64,000 bases of DNA from Oceanitalea stevensii (GCF_014837105.1 NZ_JACSPO010000003.1:62001-126000), one strand, 5' to 3'; counted from the stretch's first letter, positions 8,508 through 19,657 are shown. Notes: generated by a model from the letters alone, not told the origin. Program-made: numbers and translations.

Positions 8508-9728
8508 ATGGTCTCCGCGGCGGACGTCGAGCGGGTCTTCCGCGCGGAGTACGGCCGCGTCGTGGCCGTCCTGGTCCGCGCCTTCGGGGACATCGACCTC
8601 GCCGAGGACGCGGCCCAGGAGGCCTTCGCCGCCGCCGTCGAGCGCTGGCCGGCGCAGGGCCTGCCACCCAGCCCGGCCGGGTGGCTCGTCACCACGGCCC
8701 GGCGGCGCGCGATCGACCGGCTGCGGCGTGAGACCGCGGGCCGGGTGAAGCTCGCCGAGGCCGCGCTGCTCCACGCCGCCGAGGACGTCGAGGAGGTGGG
8801 CCCAGTGCCCGACGAACGACTACGACTCATCTTCACCTGTTGCCACCCCGCGCTGTCCCGCGAGGCGCAGGTGGCGCTCACGCTCAAGCTGCTCGGCGGG
8901 CTGAGCACGGGGGAGATCGCCCGTGCCTTCCTCGTCCGGGAGACCGCGATGGCGCAGCGGCTGGTGCGTGCCAAGAACAAGATCCGCGCCGCCCACATCC
9001 CGTACCGCGTCCCCGCCGCGGAGGACCTTCCGGGCCGGCTGGAGCCCGTCCTCGCCGTCGTCTATCTCGTCCTCAACGAGGGCCACACCGCGACGTCCGG
9101 CGACGAGCTGGCCCGCGCCGAGCTCTGCGCCGAGGCCGTCCGGCTGGGCCGGCTGCTCCTCGTACTCCTGCCCGAGGAGCCGGAGGTGCGCGGGTTGCTC
9201 GCGCTCATGCTGCTCACCGAGGCCCGGCGGCCGGCGCGGGACGACGGCACCGGCGCGCTCGTGCCGCTGCCGGAGCAGGACCGCAGCCGCTGGGACCGCG
9301 CGCTCGTGGCCGAGGGCCAGGACCTCGTCCGGGAGTGCCTGCGGCTCGGCCGGCCCGGGCCCTACCAGCTGCAGGCGGCCATCGCCGCCGTCCACAGCGA
9401 CGCCGCCGCGGCCGCGGACACCGACTGGTGGCAGATCCTCGCGCTCTACGACCAGCTCCTCGCCCTGAGCCCGACGCCGGTCGTGGCGCTCAACCGGGCG
9501 GTGGCAGTCGCGGAGGTGCACGGCGCGTCACCGGCCCTGGAACTGGTCGAGGCCACGGGACTCGATGGCTACCACCCCTTCCACGCCGTCCGCGCCGAGC
9601 TCCTCCGCCGGCTCGGTCGGGGCGCGGAGGCGGCCGAGGAGTACGCGGCAGCGCTGGAGCACACCGCCAACGCCGCGGAGCAGTCCTACCTGCGCGCGCG
9701 GCTCGCCTCACTCGACCCAGGTGGCTGA
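8508..9728 (+). CDS. ECF42-type RNA polymerase sigma factor
   Basis: The 406-aa protein has sigma region 2 at residues 1-75 (FRAEYGRVVAVLVRAFGDIDLAEDAAQEAF), region 4 near 120-180 (LKLLGGLSTGEIARAFLV), and a long C-terminal extension of about 220 residues with helical TPR-like repeats (LALSPTPVVALNRAVAVAE). This architecture is that of the ECF42 group. In that group the C-terminal domain, not an anti-sigma factor, is thought to control activity, and a DGPF protein gene is adjacent, as here. The ATG at 8508 was chosen because region 2 begins directly after it. Confidence 0.92.
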   Translation: MVSAADVERVFRAEYGRVVAVLVRAFGDIDLAEDAAQEAFAAAVERWPAQGLPPSPAGWLVTTARRRAIDRLRRETAGRVKLAEAALLHAAEDVEEVGPVPDERLRLIFTCCHPALSREAQVALTLKLLGGLSTGEIARAFLVRETAMAQRLVRAKNKIRAAHIPYRVPAAEDLPGRLEPVLAVVYLVLNEGHTATSGDELARAELCAEAVRLGRLLLVLLPEEPEVRGLLALMLLTEARRPARDDGTGALVPLPEQDRSRWDRALVAEGQDLVRECLRLGRPGPYQLQAAIAAVHSDAAAAADTDWWQILALYDQLLALSPTPVVALNRAVAVAEVHGASPALELVEATGLDGYHPFHAVRAELLRRLGRGAEAAEEYAAALEHTANAAEQSYLRARLASLDPGG

Positions 9729-9893
9729 CGCTGATCTGCGCACAAGTCGCGCAGGAGGCCTCCAGCGCGACAGGTGTCCCGGCGTGTCGGCGGCGTGTCC
9801 GGGACTTTGGTGCAGCCCACGGTCACCGCGCGCGGCGCGGAGTGCCGTGCAGCCCACGGCCGGCGCGCGCGGCACCGGCGGCGAGAGTCAGGC
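9729..9893. repeat. convergent intergenic region with dispersed repeat motifs
   Basis: The 165-nt gap lies between convergent genes and holds two repeat types. A 36-nt segment at 9775-9810 (TGTCCCGGCGTGTCG, 4 nt, CGTGTCCGGGAC, TTTGG) matches a segment at 26057-26092 at 28 of 36 positions. Immediately after it come two direct copies of GTGCAGCCCACGG at 9810-9822 and 9847-9859, 37 nt apart. There is no ORF with coding character. A termination role is possible but unproven. Confidence 0.55.
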
Positions 9894-10631
9894 TCAGCGG
9901 CCCGGACGGCCCTTGCGCGGCCCGGGTCCACCCCGCCGGCGGCCGCCACCGGCGCCCCGGCCACGACCCGGGCCGGGGTGCTTGGCCTCCGGGCGGGCGC
10001 TGCTGTCGGCCGGGCGCGCGTCGGGCTGCCGCGAGCTGCGCTCGGTGCGCCCCCGGACGATGCCGACGAAGGTCTCCACCCGCGGGTCCTCGTTGTCCGC
10101 CCGCCAGGCGAGGCCCACCCGGGTGGTCGCCACACCCGTCACCGGGACGGCGCGCACGTCCTTGCGCTGGTGCAGGCGCGCCACGGACATCGGCAGGACG
10201 AGGATCCCCGCCCCGCTCGCGGCCACCTCCACCGCCTGCGCCACCGTCATGGGCGGCGGCTCCACCCGTCGGCCCTCGCGCACCTCGTCGGCGACGGCGG
10301 CCCACTCGGGGCACGCGTCGGCGTCCTGGAGGAGGTGCTCGGCGGCGAGGTCGGCGACGTCCACCTCGTCGAAGGCGGTGACCGGGTGGTCCTTGGCCGC
10401 CACGACCACCGGCTGCTCCTCGTAGAGCGGGATGAGGTGGAGCCCGTCACGTTCCAGGGGCAGACGGACGAAGCACATGTCCACCTCGCCCTGGGCGAGC
10501 AGCCGTTGCTGGTCCTCGGCCTCGACCAGCCGTGGTGCCAGCGGGGAGTCGGGAAGCCGCTGCTCCCACCGGGTGAACCACTTGCCGGGGCTGACGCCGG
10601 GCGCGAAGCCGACACGGAAGGGCTCGGCCAT
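9894..10631 (-). CDS. LysR-type substrate-binding domain protein lacking a DNA-binding domain
   Basis: The 245-aa product starts directly with the periplasmic-binding-like effector fold of LysR regulators: FRVGFAPGVSPGKWFTRW, then EVDMCFVRLPL, then ASGAGILVLPMSVAR. It has no N-terminal winged helix-turn-helix. The C-terminal 45 residues are a basic Gly/Arg/Pro-rich tail (GRGRGAGGGRRRGGPG) that could contact nucleic acid. It is divergent from a DUF5997 gene, a pairing I associate with Micrococcales. A role as a ligand-sensing partner is inference. The start is the ATG at 10631, where the effector fold begins. Confidence 0.82.
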   Translation of the reverse strand: MAEPFRVGFAPGVSPGKWFTRWEQRLPDSPLAPRLVEAEDQQRLLAQGEVDMCFVRLPLERDGLHLIPLYEEQPVVVAAKDHPVTAFDEVDVADLAAEHLLQDADACPEWAAVADEVREGRRVEPPPMTVAQAVEVAASGAGILVLPMSVARLHQRKDVRAVPVTGVATTRVGLAWRADNEDPRVETFVGIVRGRTERSSRQPDARPADSSARPEAKHPGPGRGRGAGGGRRRGGPGPRKGRPGR

Positions 10632-10673
10632 GGCTGCTCCTCGGGGGACGGGTGGGGTGGCGCGGGTCGAGAC

Positions 10674-10689
10674 TATCGGCCGATACGAT
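10674..10689. promoter_or_regulatory. 12-bp palindrome overlapping the -10 of the DUF5997 gene
   Basis: TATCGGCCGATA at 10674-10685 is a perfect palindrome in the divergent gap. It overlaps TACGAT (10684-10689), which lies 6 nt before the DUF5997 ATG and fits a -10 for a leaderless mRNA. A protein bound here would block that promoter. Confidence 0.5.
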
Positions 10690-10695
10690 CCAGCA

Positions 10696-11070
10696 ATGGC
10701 CAAGCCGCAGATGCTCAAGCCCCTGACCGCCGCTCGCAAGCTCGGGGTGCTCCTCTCCGCGACCCCGCAGGAGTTCCAGCAGAGCGAGATCTCCCGTGAC
10801 GAGCTCAACGCGCTCCAGGCGGACCCGCCGGAGTGGCTGCGCGAGCTGCGCCGCAACGGCCCGCACCCGCGCCAGGAGGTCGCCCGCCGGCTCGGCGTGT
10901 CGACCTCCGGCCTCGCCCGCGCCGGTGTCACCGAGCCGCTGACCACGGACGAGATCAAGGCCCTGCTCGACGAGCCGCCCACGTGGCTCAACGAGGAGCG
11001 CGTCACCCTCAACCGGGTGCGCGCGGAGGAGGCCCGGCTCGCCGAGCGCCGCGCCGCCGAGCAGGACTGA
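10696..11070 (+). CDS. DUF5997 family protein
   Basis: The 124-aa protein matches the DUF5997 pattern: MLKPLTAARKLGVLLSATPQEFQ, SRDELNALQADPPEWL, RRNGPHPRQEVARRLGVSTSGLARAG, LTTDEIKALLD. The RRNGPHPRQEVARRLGVS part resembles a helix-turn-helix, so DNA binding is possible. The function is not known. It is divergent from the LysR effector-domain protein, which lacks its own DNA-binding domain. The two could therefore act as separate halves of a regulator (inference). Transcription is probably leaderless. Confidence 0.85.
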   Translation: MAKPQMLKPLTAARKLGVLLSATPQEFQQSEISRDELNALQADPPEWLRELRRNGPHPRQEVARRLGVSTSGLARAGVTEPLTTDEIKALLDEPPTWLNEERVTLNRVRAEEARLAERRAAEQD

Positions 11071-11072
11071 GC

Positions 11073-11813
11073 TCAGGCGTCCCAGCGGAAGGCGCGCGTC
11101 GCGAGCACGCCGCCGAGCACCGCCCACGCGGCGAGCACGGCGAGGGCCACGAGGTTCACCGTCCCGTCGGTGAGGAGCGTGCGCAGCGCCTCGCCGAGCG
11201 CCCCCGGGGGCAGGAACGCGAGCACGGTGGCGACGGCGTCGGGGAGAATGTCGAGCGGCAGCACGAGCCCGCCTCCGACGACCATGAGCACGAAGAGCAG
11301 GTTCGCGATCGCGAGGACCGCCTCCGGGCGCAGGGTGCCGCCGACGAGCAGGGCGAAGGTGACGAACACCCCGGTCCCCACGACCATGAGCGCGGCTGCG
11401 CCGGCCACCTGAGCGACGTCGAGCCCCTCGGGCTGCCAGCCCACCGCCAGCCCGATCGCGCCGAGCAGCACCGTCTGGACGACGAGGACGACGAGCACCG
11501 CGCCGAGCTTCCCGGCGAGCAGCCCCCGCGGCCCGAGCGGCGTCGTCGCGAGCATGCGCAGCACCCCCCAGCGCCGGTCGAAGGCGACGGCGATGGCCTG
11601 GGAGGTGAAGGACGAGGCCACGGCCATCGCCAGCGCGCTGCCCAGCGCGGCGTGCGCCCGCGGACCGGGCAGCGGGACGAGGTCGGTCGACGCGAGGGCG
11701 ACGAGCGCGATCGCGGGCAGCAGGAGGGTGAGCAGCAGCTGCTCCCCGTTGCGCAGGACGGCAAGGGTCTCGAACCGGGTCTGCGCGAGGACCCGGCGGC
11801 TGGTCGCGCTCAC
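11073..11813 (-). CDS. ABC-2 type transporter permease
   Basis: The 246-aa integral membrane protein has about six hydrophobic segments, among them LLTLLLPAIALVALAST near residues 28-44, LVVLVVQTVLLGAIGLAVGW, VVGTGVFVTFALLVGG, and the C-terminal LVALAVLAAWAVLGGVLA. The FDRRWGVLRMLATTPLGPRGLLAGK loop is the usual ABC-2 coupling element. It uses a GTG start that overlaps the stop of the upstream ATPase gene (GTGA), so translation is coupled. With the ATPase it forms a two-gene export system of unknown substrate. Confidence 0.88.
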   Translation of the reverse strand: MSATSRRVLAQTRFETLAVLRNGEQLLLTLLLPAIALVALASTDLVPLPGPRAHAALGSALAMAVASSFTSQAIAVAFDRRWGVLRMLATTPLGPRGLLAGKLGAVLVVLVVQTVLLGAIGLAVGWQPEGLDVAQVAGAAALMVVGTGVFVTFALLVGGTLRPEAVLAIANLLFVLMVVGGGLVLPLDILPDAVATVLAFLPPGALGEALRTLLTDGTVNLVALAVLAAWAVLGGVLATRAFRWDA

Positions 11814-12763
11814 GCCGCGTCCGCCCGCAGCTCGCGGCCGGTGAGGGAGAGGAAGGCGTCCTCGAGGGTGGGCCTGGTGAGGGCGACCTCCGCGGTCCCG
11901 TGGCCGGTGTCGGCGAGGGCGCGGGCGACGACGGCGAGGGCGGTCGTGTCCATCCGCTCACCCCGCACGACGACGTCGCCCCGCTCCGGGGACGTCTTCA
12001 GTCCGGCGTGCCCGGCCAGCTCGGCGGCGAGGTCCGTCGCGAGCGTCGCCGGCGGTGTCCCGGGCGGGGGAGTGATGCGCACGTGCGGCGCGCCACGCAG
12101 CTCGGCGGGGCGGCCGGCGGCGACGGTGGCCCCGCGGTCGACGACGACGACGTGGTCGGCCAGCTCCTCCACCTCCGACATGAGGTGGGTGGTGAGGACC
12201 ATCGAGGTGCCCGACTCGCGCAGCTCGCGGACGAGGTCCCACACGGCCAGGCGTGCCTGCGGGTCGAGCCCGGCGGTCGGCTCGTCGAGGAAGACGAGCT
12301 CGGGCTCCCCGACGATCGCGCAGGCGAGGGCCAGGCGCTGGCGCTGCCCGCCGGACAGGTGCCGCACCCGGGTGCGGGCGACCTTGGTCAGGCCGAGCCG
12401 CTCGAGGAGCGGGCCGGCGGCGTCGGGACGGTCGTGGAGGCTGGCGACGTGCCGGAGCACGGCCCCGGCGTGCGGCGCCATGGGCAGCCCGCCCTCCTGG
12501 AGCATGACGCCCACGCGGTGGCGCAGCTCGGCGGCGCTCTCAGGGCGTGCCCGGTCCAGCCCGAGCACCTCGACCCGTCCGCCGTCGGGGCGGCGCAGGC
12601 CCTCGCAGCACTCGATCGTCGTCGTCTTCCCGGCGCCGTTGGGCCCGAGGACGGCGGTCAGCTCCCCGCGGGCGGCCCGCAGGCTGAGCCCGGAGACGAC
12701 GTCCCGGTCGCCGTAGCGCTTACGCAGGCCGTCGACGAGGAGGGCGGGGGAGTCCGTCAGCAC
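11810..12763 (-). CDS. ABC transporter ATP-binding protein (ABC-2/drug or polysaccharide-export type)
   Basis: The 317-aa ATPase shows Walker A GPNGAGKTTT near residue 37, Q-loop MLQEGG, signature LSGGQRQRLALA, Walker B LVFLDEPTAGLD, and the switch His in LTTHLMSEVEEL. A C-terminal extension of about 90 residues follows, as in DrrA-like proteins. I place the start at GTG 12763, because TAGGCT (12771-12776, minus strand) lies 7 nt upstream and would give a leaderless mRNA. A longer frame upstream runs into the suf promoter region and is less likely. Confidence 0.9.
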   Translation of the reverse strand: MLTDSPALLVDGLRKRYGDRDVVSGLSLRAARGELTAVLGPNGAGKTTTIECCEGLRRPDGGRVEVLGLDRARPESAAELRHRVGVMLQEGGLPMAPHAGAVLRHVASLHDRPDAAGPLLERLGLTKVARTRVRHLSGGQRQRLALACAIVGEPELVFLDEPTAGLDPQARLAVWDLVRELRESGTSMVLTTHLMSEVEELADHVVVVDRGATVAAGRPAELRGAPHVRITPPPGTPPATLATDLAAELAGHAGLKTSPERGDVVVRGERMDTTALAVVARALADTGHGTAEVALTRPTLEDAFLSLTGRELRADAA

Positions 12764-12881
12764 GCGGCCCAGCCTAACCGCGCGCTCCGGGCGCTCCGGC
12801 CCCCGCCGCAGCAGCGTGGGACGGGCCACAGTGAGGTATGCCTTCCTTGCCGGGAAGCATTTCGGCAACGAGACTGTTCCC

Positions 12882-12909
12882 TAATGTGACGGCACACCTC
12901 AGGTGTGCC
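12882..12909 (+). promoter_or_regulatory. suf operon promoter -10 and candidate SufR operator
   Basis: TAATGT at 12882-12887 is a good -10. Right after it, across the predicted start site, GGCACACCT-C-AGGTGTGCC (12891-12909) forms a perfect 9+9 palindrome with a 1-nt centre. It sits 33 nt before the sufR GTG. The position suits autorepression by the Fe-S regulator SufR encoded just downstream. Confidence 0.7.
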
Positions 12910-12941
12910 TCCCACCCGCCGGACAGAAGGAGGAGCGAGCC

Positions 12942-13658
12942 GTGAGCGAGACCAGCGTCGAGTCAGCGACGCAGGACCGTGTGCTCCGCCTCGTCGTCGA
13001 GCACGGCCCTGTCAGCGCCGCCGAGCTCGCCCGCCTCCTCGCCCTCACCCCGGCCGGCGTGCGGCGCCACATCGCCGCCCTCGAGCGCGACGAGCGCATC
13101 GTCGTCCACGAGCCCTCCGGCCCGGGCCAGCGCCGTCGCGGGCGCCCCGCGCGCTACTACGTCGCCACCGACACCGGCCGCTCGGGCCTGTCCCAGGCCT
13201 ACTCCGACCTCGCCACCCACGCGCTGCAGTTCATCGGCGACGTCGCGGGGCCCGACGCCGTCGACCACTTCGCCAACCAGCGGGTCAGCGGCCTGGAGGA
13301 GCGCTACGCGCCCGTCGTCGAGGCCGCGGGGGAGGACGTCGCCGACCGCGCCCGCGCCCTGGCCGGTGCCCTCACCCAGGACGGCTACGCCGCGACGGTC
13401 CGGTCCGTCGGCCCGCGCGGCCTGGCGGTCCAGCTGTGCCAGGGCAACTGCCCGGTGCTCGCCGTGGCGGAGTCCTACCACCAGCTGTGCGACGCCGAGA
13501 CACGCGCGTTCTCCCGCCTGCTCGGTGTCCACGTCCAACGGCTGGCTACGCTTGCCGGCGGCGAGCACGTGTGCACCACCCACATCCCCACGACTGTCCC
13601 GACCGGCCGCCCGAGCACCACCCCGTCACCGCACGGTGACGAGACGGAAGGAATCTGA
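12942..13658 (+). CDS. sufR: SufR, Fe-S cluster-sensing transcriptional regulator of the suf operon
   Basis: The 238-aa protein has a DeoR/ArsR-like winged helix at residues 10-60 ([15 protein letters not shown]). Its C-terminal half carries four cysteines, in [15 protein letters not shown] and GEHVCTTH, fitting a [2Fe-2S]-ligating regulator. In mycobacteria and cyanobacteria SufR represses suf genes while it holds its cluster; repression lifts under iron or oxidative stress. The GTG at 12942 follows AAGGAGGA at proper spacing. The stop overlaps the sufB ATG (TGATG), so it is the first gene of the operon and probably autoregulated. Confidence 0.9.
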   Translation: MSETSVESATQDRVLRLVVEHGPVSAAELARLLALTPAGVRRHIAALERDERIVVHEPSGPGQRRRGRPARYYVATDTGRSGLSQAYSDLATHALQFIGDVAGPDAVDHFANQRVSGLEERYAPVVEAAGEDVADRARALAGALTQDGYAATVRSVGPRGLAVQLCQGNCPVLAVAESYHQLCDAETRAFSRLLGVHVQRLATLAGGEHVCTTHIPTTVPTGRPSTTPSPHGDETEGI

Positions 13659-15088
13659 TGACGAGTACGACCGACACACCCATGACCCAGGACGAGACGA
13701 TCGCCTCGATTGGGAACTACCGGTTCGGGTGGCACGACAAGGATGACGCCGGTGCAACCGCGCGTCGCGGCCTCAACCAGGACGTCGTGCGCAACATCTC
13801 CGAGCTGAAGGACGAGCCGGAGTGGATGCTCAAGCGCCGCCTGCGCGCGCTGAGCCTCTTCGACAAGAAGCCCATGCCGAACTGGGGCGCCGACCTCTCC
13901 GGCATCGACTTCGACAACATCAAGTACTTCGTGCGGTCGACCGAGAAGCAGGCCACCAGCTGGGAGGACCTGCCCGAGGACATCAAGAACACCTACGACC
14001 GCCTGGGCATCCCGGAGGCCGAGAAGCAGCGTCTCGTCTCCGGCGTCGCCGCCCAGTACGAGTCCGAGGTCGTCTACCACCAGATCCGCGAGGACCTCGA
14101 GCAGCAGGGCGTCCTCTTCCTCGACACGGACACCGCGCTCAAGGAGCACCCGGAGATCTTCGAGGAGTACTTCGGCACCGTCATCCCTTCCGGTGACAAC
14201 AAGTTCGCCGCGCTCAACACCGCCGTGTGGTCCGGTGGCTCCTTCGTCTACGTGCCCAAGGGCGTCCACGTCGAGATCCCGCTCCAGGCCTACTTCCGGA
14301 TCAACACCGAGAACATGGGCCAGTTCGAGCGGACGCTGATCATCGCCGACGAGGGCTCCTACGTGCACTACGTCGAGGGCTGCACCGCCCCGATCTACCA
14401 GAGCGACTCGCTGCACTCCGCGGTCGTCGAGATCATCGTCAAGAAGGACGCCCGCGTCCGCTACACGACGATCCAGAACTGGTCGAACAACGTCTACAAC
14501 CTCGTCACCAAGCGGGCGACCGTCGAGCAGGGCGGCACCATGGAGTGGATCGACGGCAACATCGGTTCCAAGGTGACGATGAAGTACCCGGCCGTCTACC
14601 TCATGGGCGAGCACGCCAAGGGCGAGACGCTGTCCATCGCCTTTGCCGGCGAGGGCCAGCACCAGGACACCGGCTCGAAGATGGTCCACATGGCGCCGCA
14701 CACCTCGTCGTCGATCGTCTCCAAGTCCGTGGCCCGCGGCGGTGGCCGCGCCTCCTACCGCGGCCTGGTCCAGGTCCTCGAGGGCGCCGCACACTCCAAG
14801 TCCACGGTGCTGTGCGACGCGCTGCTCGTCGACCTCATCTCCCGCTCCGACACCTACCCGTACGTCGACGTCCGCGTCGACGACGTCGAGATGGGCCACG
14901 AGGCCACCGTCTCGAAGGTGAGCGCCGACCAGCTCTTCTACCTCATGTCGCGCGGCATGGAGGAGCCCGAGGCCATGGCGATGATCGTCCGTGGCTTCGT
15001 CGAGCCGATCGCGCGTGAGCTGCCCATGGAGTACGCCCTCGAGCTCAACCGCCTCATCGAGCTGCAGATGGAAGGGGCGGTGGGCTGA
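13658..15088 (+). CDS. sufB: SufB, Fe-S cluster assembly scaffold
   Basis: The 476-aa cytosolic protein is the catalytic scaffold half of SufBC2D, on which the nascent cluster forms. Family marks include [12 protein letters not shown] near residue 50, [22 protein letters not shown] near 190, [12 protein letters not shown], and the C-terminal [20 protein letters not shown]. Its length is typical. The ATG overlaps the sufR stop and the stop overlaps the sufD ATG, so all three are translationally coupled. Confidence 0.97.
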   Translation: MTSTTDTPMTQDETIASIGNYRFGWHDKDDAGATARRGLNQDVVRNISELKDEPEWMLKRRLRALSLFDKKPMPNWGADLSGIDFDNIKYFVRSTEKQATSWEDLPEDIKNTYDRLGIPEAEKQRLVSGVAAQYESEVVYHQIREDLEQQGVLFLDTDTALKEHPEIFEEYFGTVIPSGDNKFAALNTAVWSGGSFVYVPKGVHVEIPLQAYFRINTENMGQFERTLIIADEGSYVHYVEGCTAPIYQSDSLHSAVVEIIVKKDARVRYTTIQNWSNNVYNLVTKRATVEQGGTMEWIDGNIGSKVTMKYPAVYLMGEHAKGETLSIAFAGEGQHQDTGSKMVHMAPHTSSSIVSKSVARGGGRASYRGLVQVLEGAAHSKSTVLCDALLVDLISRSDTYPYVDVRVDDVEMGHEATVSKVSADQLFYLMSRGMEEPEAMAMIVRGFVEPIARELPMEYALELNRLIELQMEGAVG

Positions 15089-16323
15089 TGACCGCGACGA
15101 CCGACACGACCAAGGGGACGACGAACAACCAGATGAAGACCGACCACTCACGCGCCACCACGGACGCCGCCCACACCCACGGCGGCGGCACCGTCCCGGA
15201 GGCCTCCCGCGCCGACCGCGCCACCTCCTTCGAGCTGTCCGACTTCCCCGTGCCCAACGGGCGCGAGGAGGACTGGCGCTTCACGCCGGTCGACCGCCTC
15301 CAGGGCTTCTTCGCCGACCAGCTCGACGGCGCGGCCCCGGACGTCACCATCGAGGCCGGCGACGGCGTCACCGTCGAGCGCGTGGGCCGCGAGGACTCCC
15401 GTCTCGGCCAGGTCGGCGCCCCCGGTGACCGCACCGCGGCCGCGGCCTGGACGTCCTTCACCGAGGCCCTCGTCGTCACGGTGCCGAAGAACCACGTGGC
15501 CGCCTCGCACACGATGATCACGGTCAACGGGACCGGCGCCGAGGGCGTCGCGGCCCAGCACCTCCTCGTGCGCGCCGAGGAGAGCAGCGAGGCGATCGTC
15601 GTCCTGGACCACCGCGGCAACGCGAAGCTGGCCCAGACCGTCGAGATCGACGTCGAGGCCAACGCCCGCCTCACGCTCGTCAGCGTCCAGGACTGGGAGG
15701 ACGGCGCCCTGCACCTGTCGGCGCACCGCTCCCGCCTCGGCCAGGACGCCAGCCTCAAGCACATCGTCGTCACCCTCGGCGGCGACGTCGTGCGCGTGAC
15801 CCCCGACGCCGCGCTCAGCGCGCCGGGCGGGAACGTCGAGATGCTCGGTCTCTACTTCACCGACGCGGGCCAGCACCAGGAGCACCGTCTCTTCGTCGAC
15901 CACGTCGCACCGAACTGCGTCTCGCGGGTCACCTACAAGGGTGCGCTGCAGGGGCAGGACGCCCACACCGTGTGGATCGGCGACGTCCTCATCCGGGCCG
16001 CCGCCGAGGGCACCGACACCTACGAGCTCAACCGCAACCTCGTCCTCACCGAGGGCGCGCGCGCGGACTCCGTGCCGAACCTCGAGATCGAGACCGGTGA
16101 GATCGAGGGCGCCGGGCACGCCAGCGCCACCGGCCGTTTCGACGACGAGCAGCTGTTCTACCTGCGCTCCCGTGGCATCCCGGAGGCCGAGGCCCGCCGC
16201 CTCGTCGTCCGTGGCTTCTTCGCCGAGCTCATCGCGCAGATCGGCGTCCCGCTCGTCTCCGAGCGCCTCATGGAGGCCATCGAGGCCGAGCTGGACCGCA
16301 CGATGGAGCACGCCACGGCATGA
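15088..16323 (+). CDS. sufD: SufD, Fe-S cluster assembly protein
   Basis: The 411-aa protein is the SufB paralogue that completes the SufBC2D scaffold. The first 45 residues are low-complexity and Thr/His-rich. The right-handed beta-helix core follows, with HRLFVDHVAPNCVSRVTYKGAL and the terminal RGIPEAEARRLVVRGFFAELI that parallels SufB. It overlaps sufB (TGATG) and the Rieske gene (ATGA). The Thr-rich N-terminal stretch (TATTDTTKGTTNN) may mean that a later start is used, but no better ribosome-binding site is obvious. Confidence 0.95.
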   Translation: MTATTDTTKGTTNNQMKTDHSRATTDAAHTHGGGTVPEASRADRATSFELSDFPVPNGREEDWRFTPVDRLQGFFADQLDGAAPDVTIEAGDGVTVERVGREDSRLGQVGAPGDRTAAAAWTSFTEALVVTVPKNHVAASHTMITVNGTGAEGVAAQHLLVRAEESSEAIVVLDHRGNAKLAQTVEIDVEANARLTLVSVQDWEDGALHLSAHRSRLGQDASLKHIVVTLGGDVVRVTPDAALSAPGGNVEMLGLYFTDAGQHQEHRLFVDHVAPNCVSRVTYKGALQGQDAHTVWIGDVLIRAAAEGTDTYELNRNLVLTEGARADSVPNLEIETGEIEGAGHASATGRFDDEQLFYLRSRGIPEAEARRLVVRGFFAELIAQIGVPLVSERLMEAIEAELDRTMEHATA

Positions 16324-16667
16324 GCGCCCAGTACGTGTGCGACACCGGGGACCTCGAGCCCGGTGAGGCGATGCGCGTCGACATCGAGGACGCCGACGGC
16401 CGGCCCGTGCCGGTCTCGGTCGTCCGCGACAACGACGGGCAGTACCACGCCATCTCCGACACCTGCTCCCACGGTCAGGTCAGCCTCTCGGACGGGGAGG
16501 TGGAGGACGGCGCGATCGAGTGCTGGCTCCACGGCTCCAGCTTCGACCTGCGCACCGGCAAGCCGCTGAGCCTGCCGGCCACCCAGCCCGTGCCCGTCTA
16601 CCCCGTCACCGTCCAGGGCGACTCCGTGCTCGTCGACGTCACCACGACCGTCGCAGCCACCGCCTGA
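16320..16667 (+). CDS. Rieske [2Fe-2S] ferredoxin-like protein of the suf operon
   Basis: The 115-aa protein has a Rieske fold with the two ligand pairs visible as DTCSHGQVSL (Cys-x-His) and IECWLHGSSF (Cys-x-x-His). It is of the size of dioxygenase ferredoxin subunits. In actinobacterial suf operons a Rieske protein is regularly found between sufD and sufC. An electron-transfer role during cluster assembly is proposed by context only. The ATG overlaps the sufD stop by 4 nt. Confidence 0.93.
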   Translation: MSAQYVCDTGDLEPGEAMRVDIEDADGRPVPVSVVRDNDGQYHAISDTCSHGQVSLSDGEVEDGAIECWLHGSSFDLRTGKPLSLPATQPVPVYPVTVQGDSVLVDVTTTVAATA

Positions 16668-16697
16668 CCCGCCGAAACTTGAAGGAAGAGAACCTGA

Positions 16698-19264
<2,567 letters not shown>

Positions 19265-19268
<4 letters not shown>

Positions 19269-19600
19269 GTGACACCACGACCAACCCGTCCCCGACGACC
19301 GCTGCGGACGTCGAGGAGGCGATGAGGGACGTCATCGACCCCGAGCTCGGCATCAACGTCGTCGACCTCGGGCTCGTCTACGGCGTGACCGTGGACCAGC
19401 ACAACAACGCGGTCATCGACATGACGCTCACCTCGGCGGCCTGCCCGCTGACCGACGTCATCGAGGACCAGTCCGCCCAGGCCCTCGACGGCCTCGTCAA
19501 CGACATGCGGATCAACTGGGTCTGGATGCCGCCGTGGGGCCCGGAGAAGATCACCCCCGACGGCCGCGAGCAGCTGCGCGCCCTCGGCTTCAACGTCTGA
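19265..19600 (+). CDS. sufT: SufT, metal-sulfur cluster maturation factor (MIP18/DUF59 family)
   Basis: The 111-aa DUF59 protein has DPELGINVVDLGLVYGV near residue 24 and LTSAACPLTDVI with the conserved Cys. SufT-type proteins help deliver Fe-S clusters to client proteins. It is the last suf gene, with a 4-nt start/stop overlap with sufU, and a hairpin follows the stop. Confidence 0.94.
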
Positions 19601-19619
19601 GCCCACCGCGCCCATCCGC

Positions 19620-19657
19620 CGAGAGCCCGCTTGCTCCGCCGAGGAATCCGGCTCTCG
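19620..19657 (+). terminator. probable terminator of the suf operon
   Basis: CGAGAGCC (19620-19627) and GGCTCTCG (19650-19657) form an 8-bp stem around a 22-nt loop, starting 20 nt after the sufT stop. There is no U-tract, so strength is uncertain. The rest of the gap to 19782 holds GGTGAG/CTCACC half-dyads but no recognised element. Confidence 0.5.

Noticed and set aside
6133..8667. 844-aa minus-strand ORF opposite sppA
   Set aside because: It is a high-GC shadow: its sequence is low-complexity Gly/Arg/Asp/Leu without motifs, while the plus-strand frame encodes SppA, a small membrane protein, a DGPF protein and the start of a sigma factor.
12764..12868. Longer N-terminus of the ABC ATPase starting at 12868
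   Set aside because: The additional 35 residues are not part of the ABC fold and overlap the -10 hexamer that fits the GTG at 12763.
16320..16667. Rieske protein as an oxygenase component
   Set aside because: No oxygenase or reductase genes are near; the overlaps with sufD and the suf context favour a role in cluster assembly.
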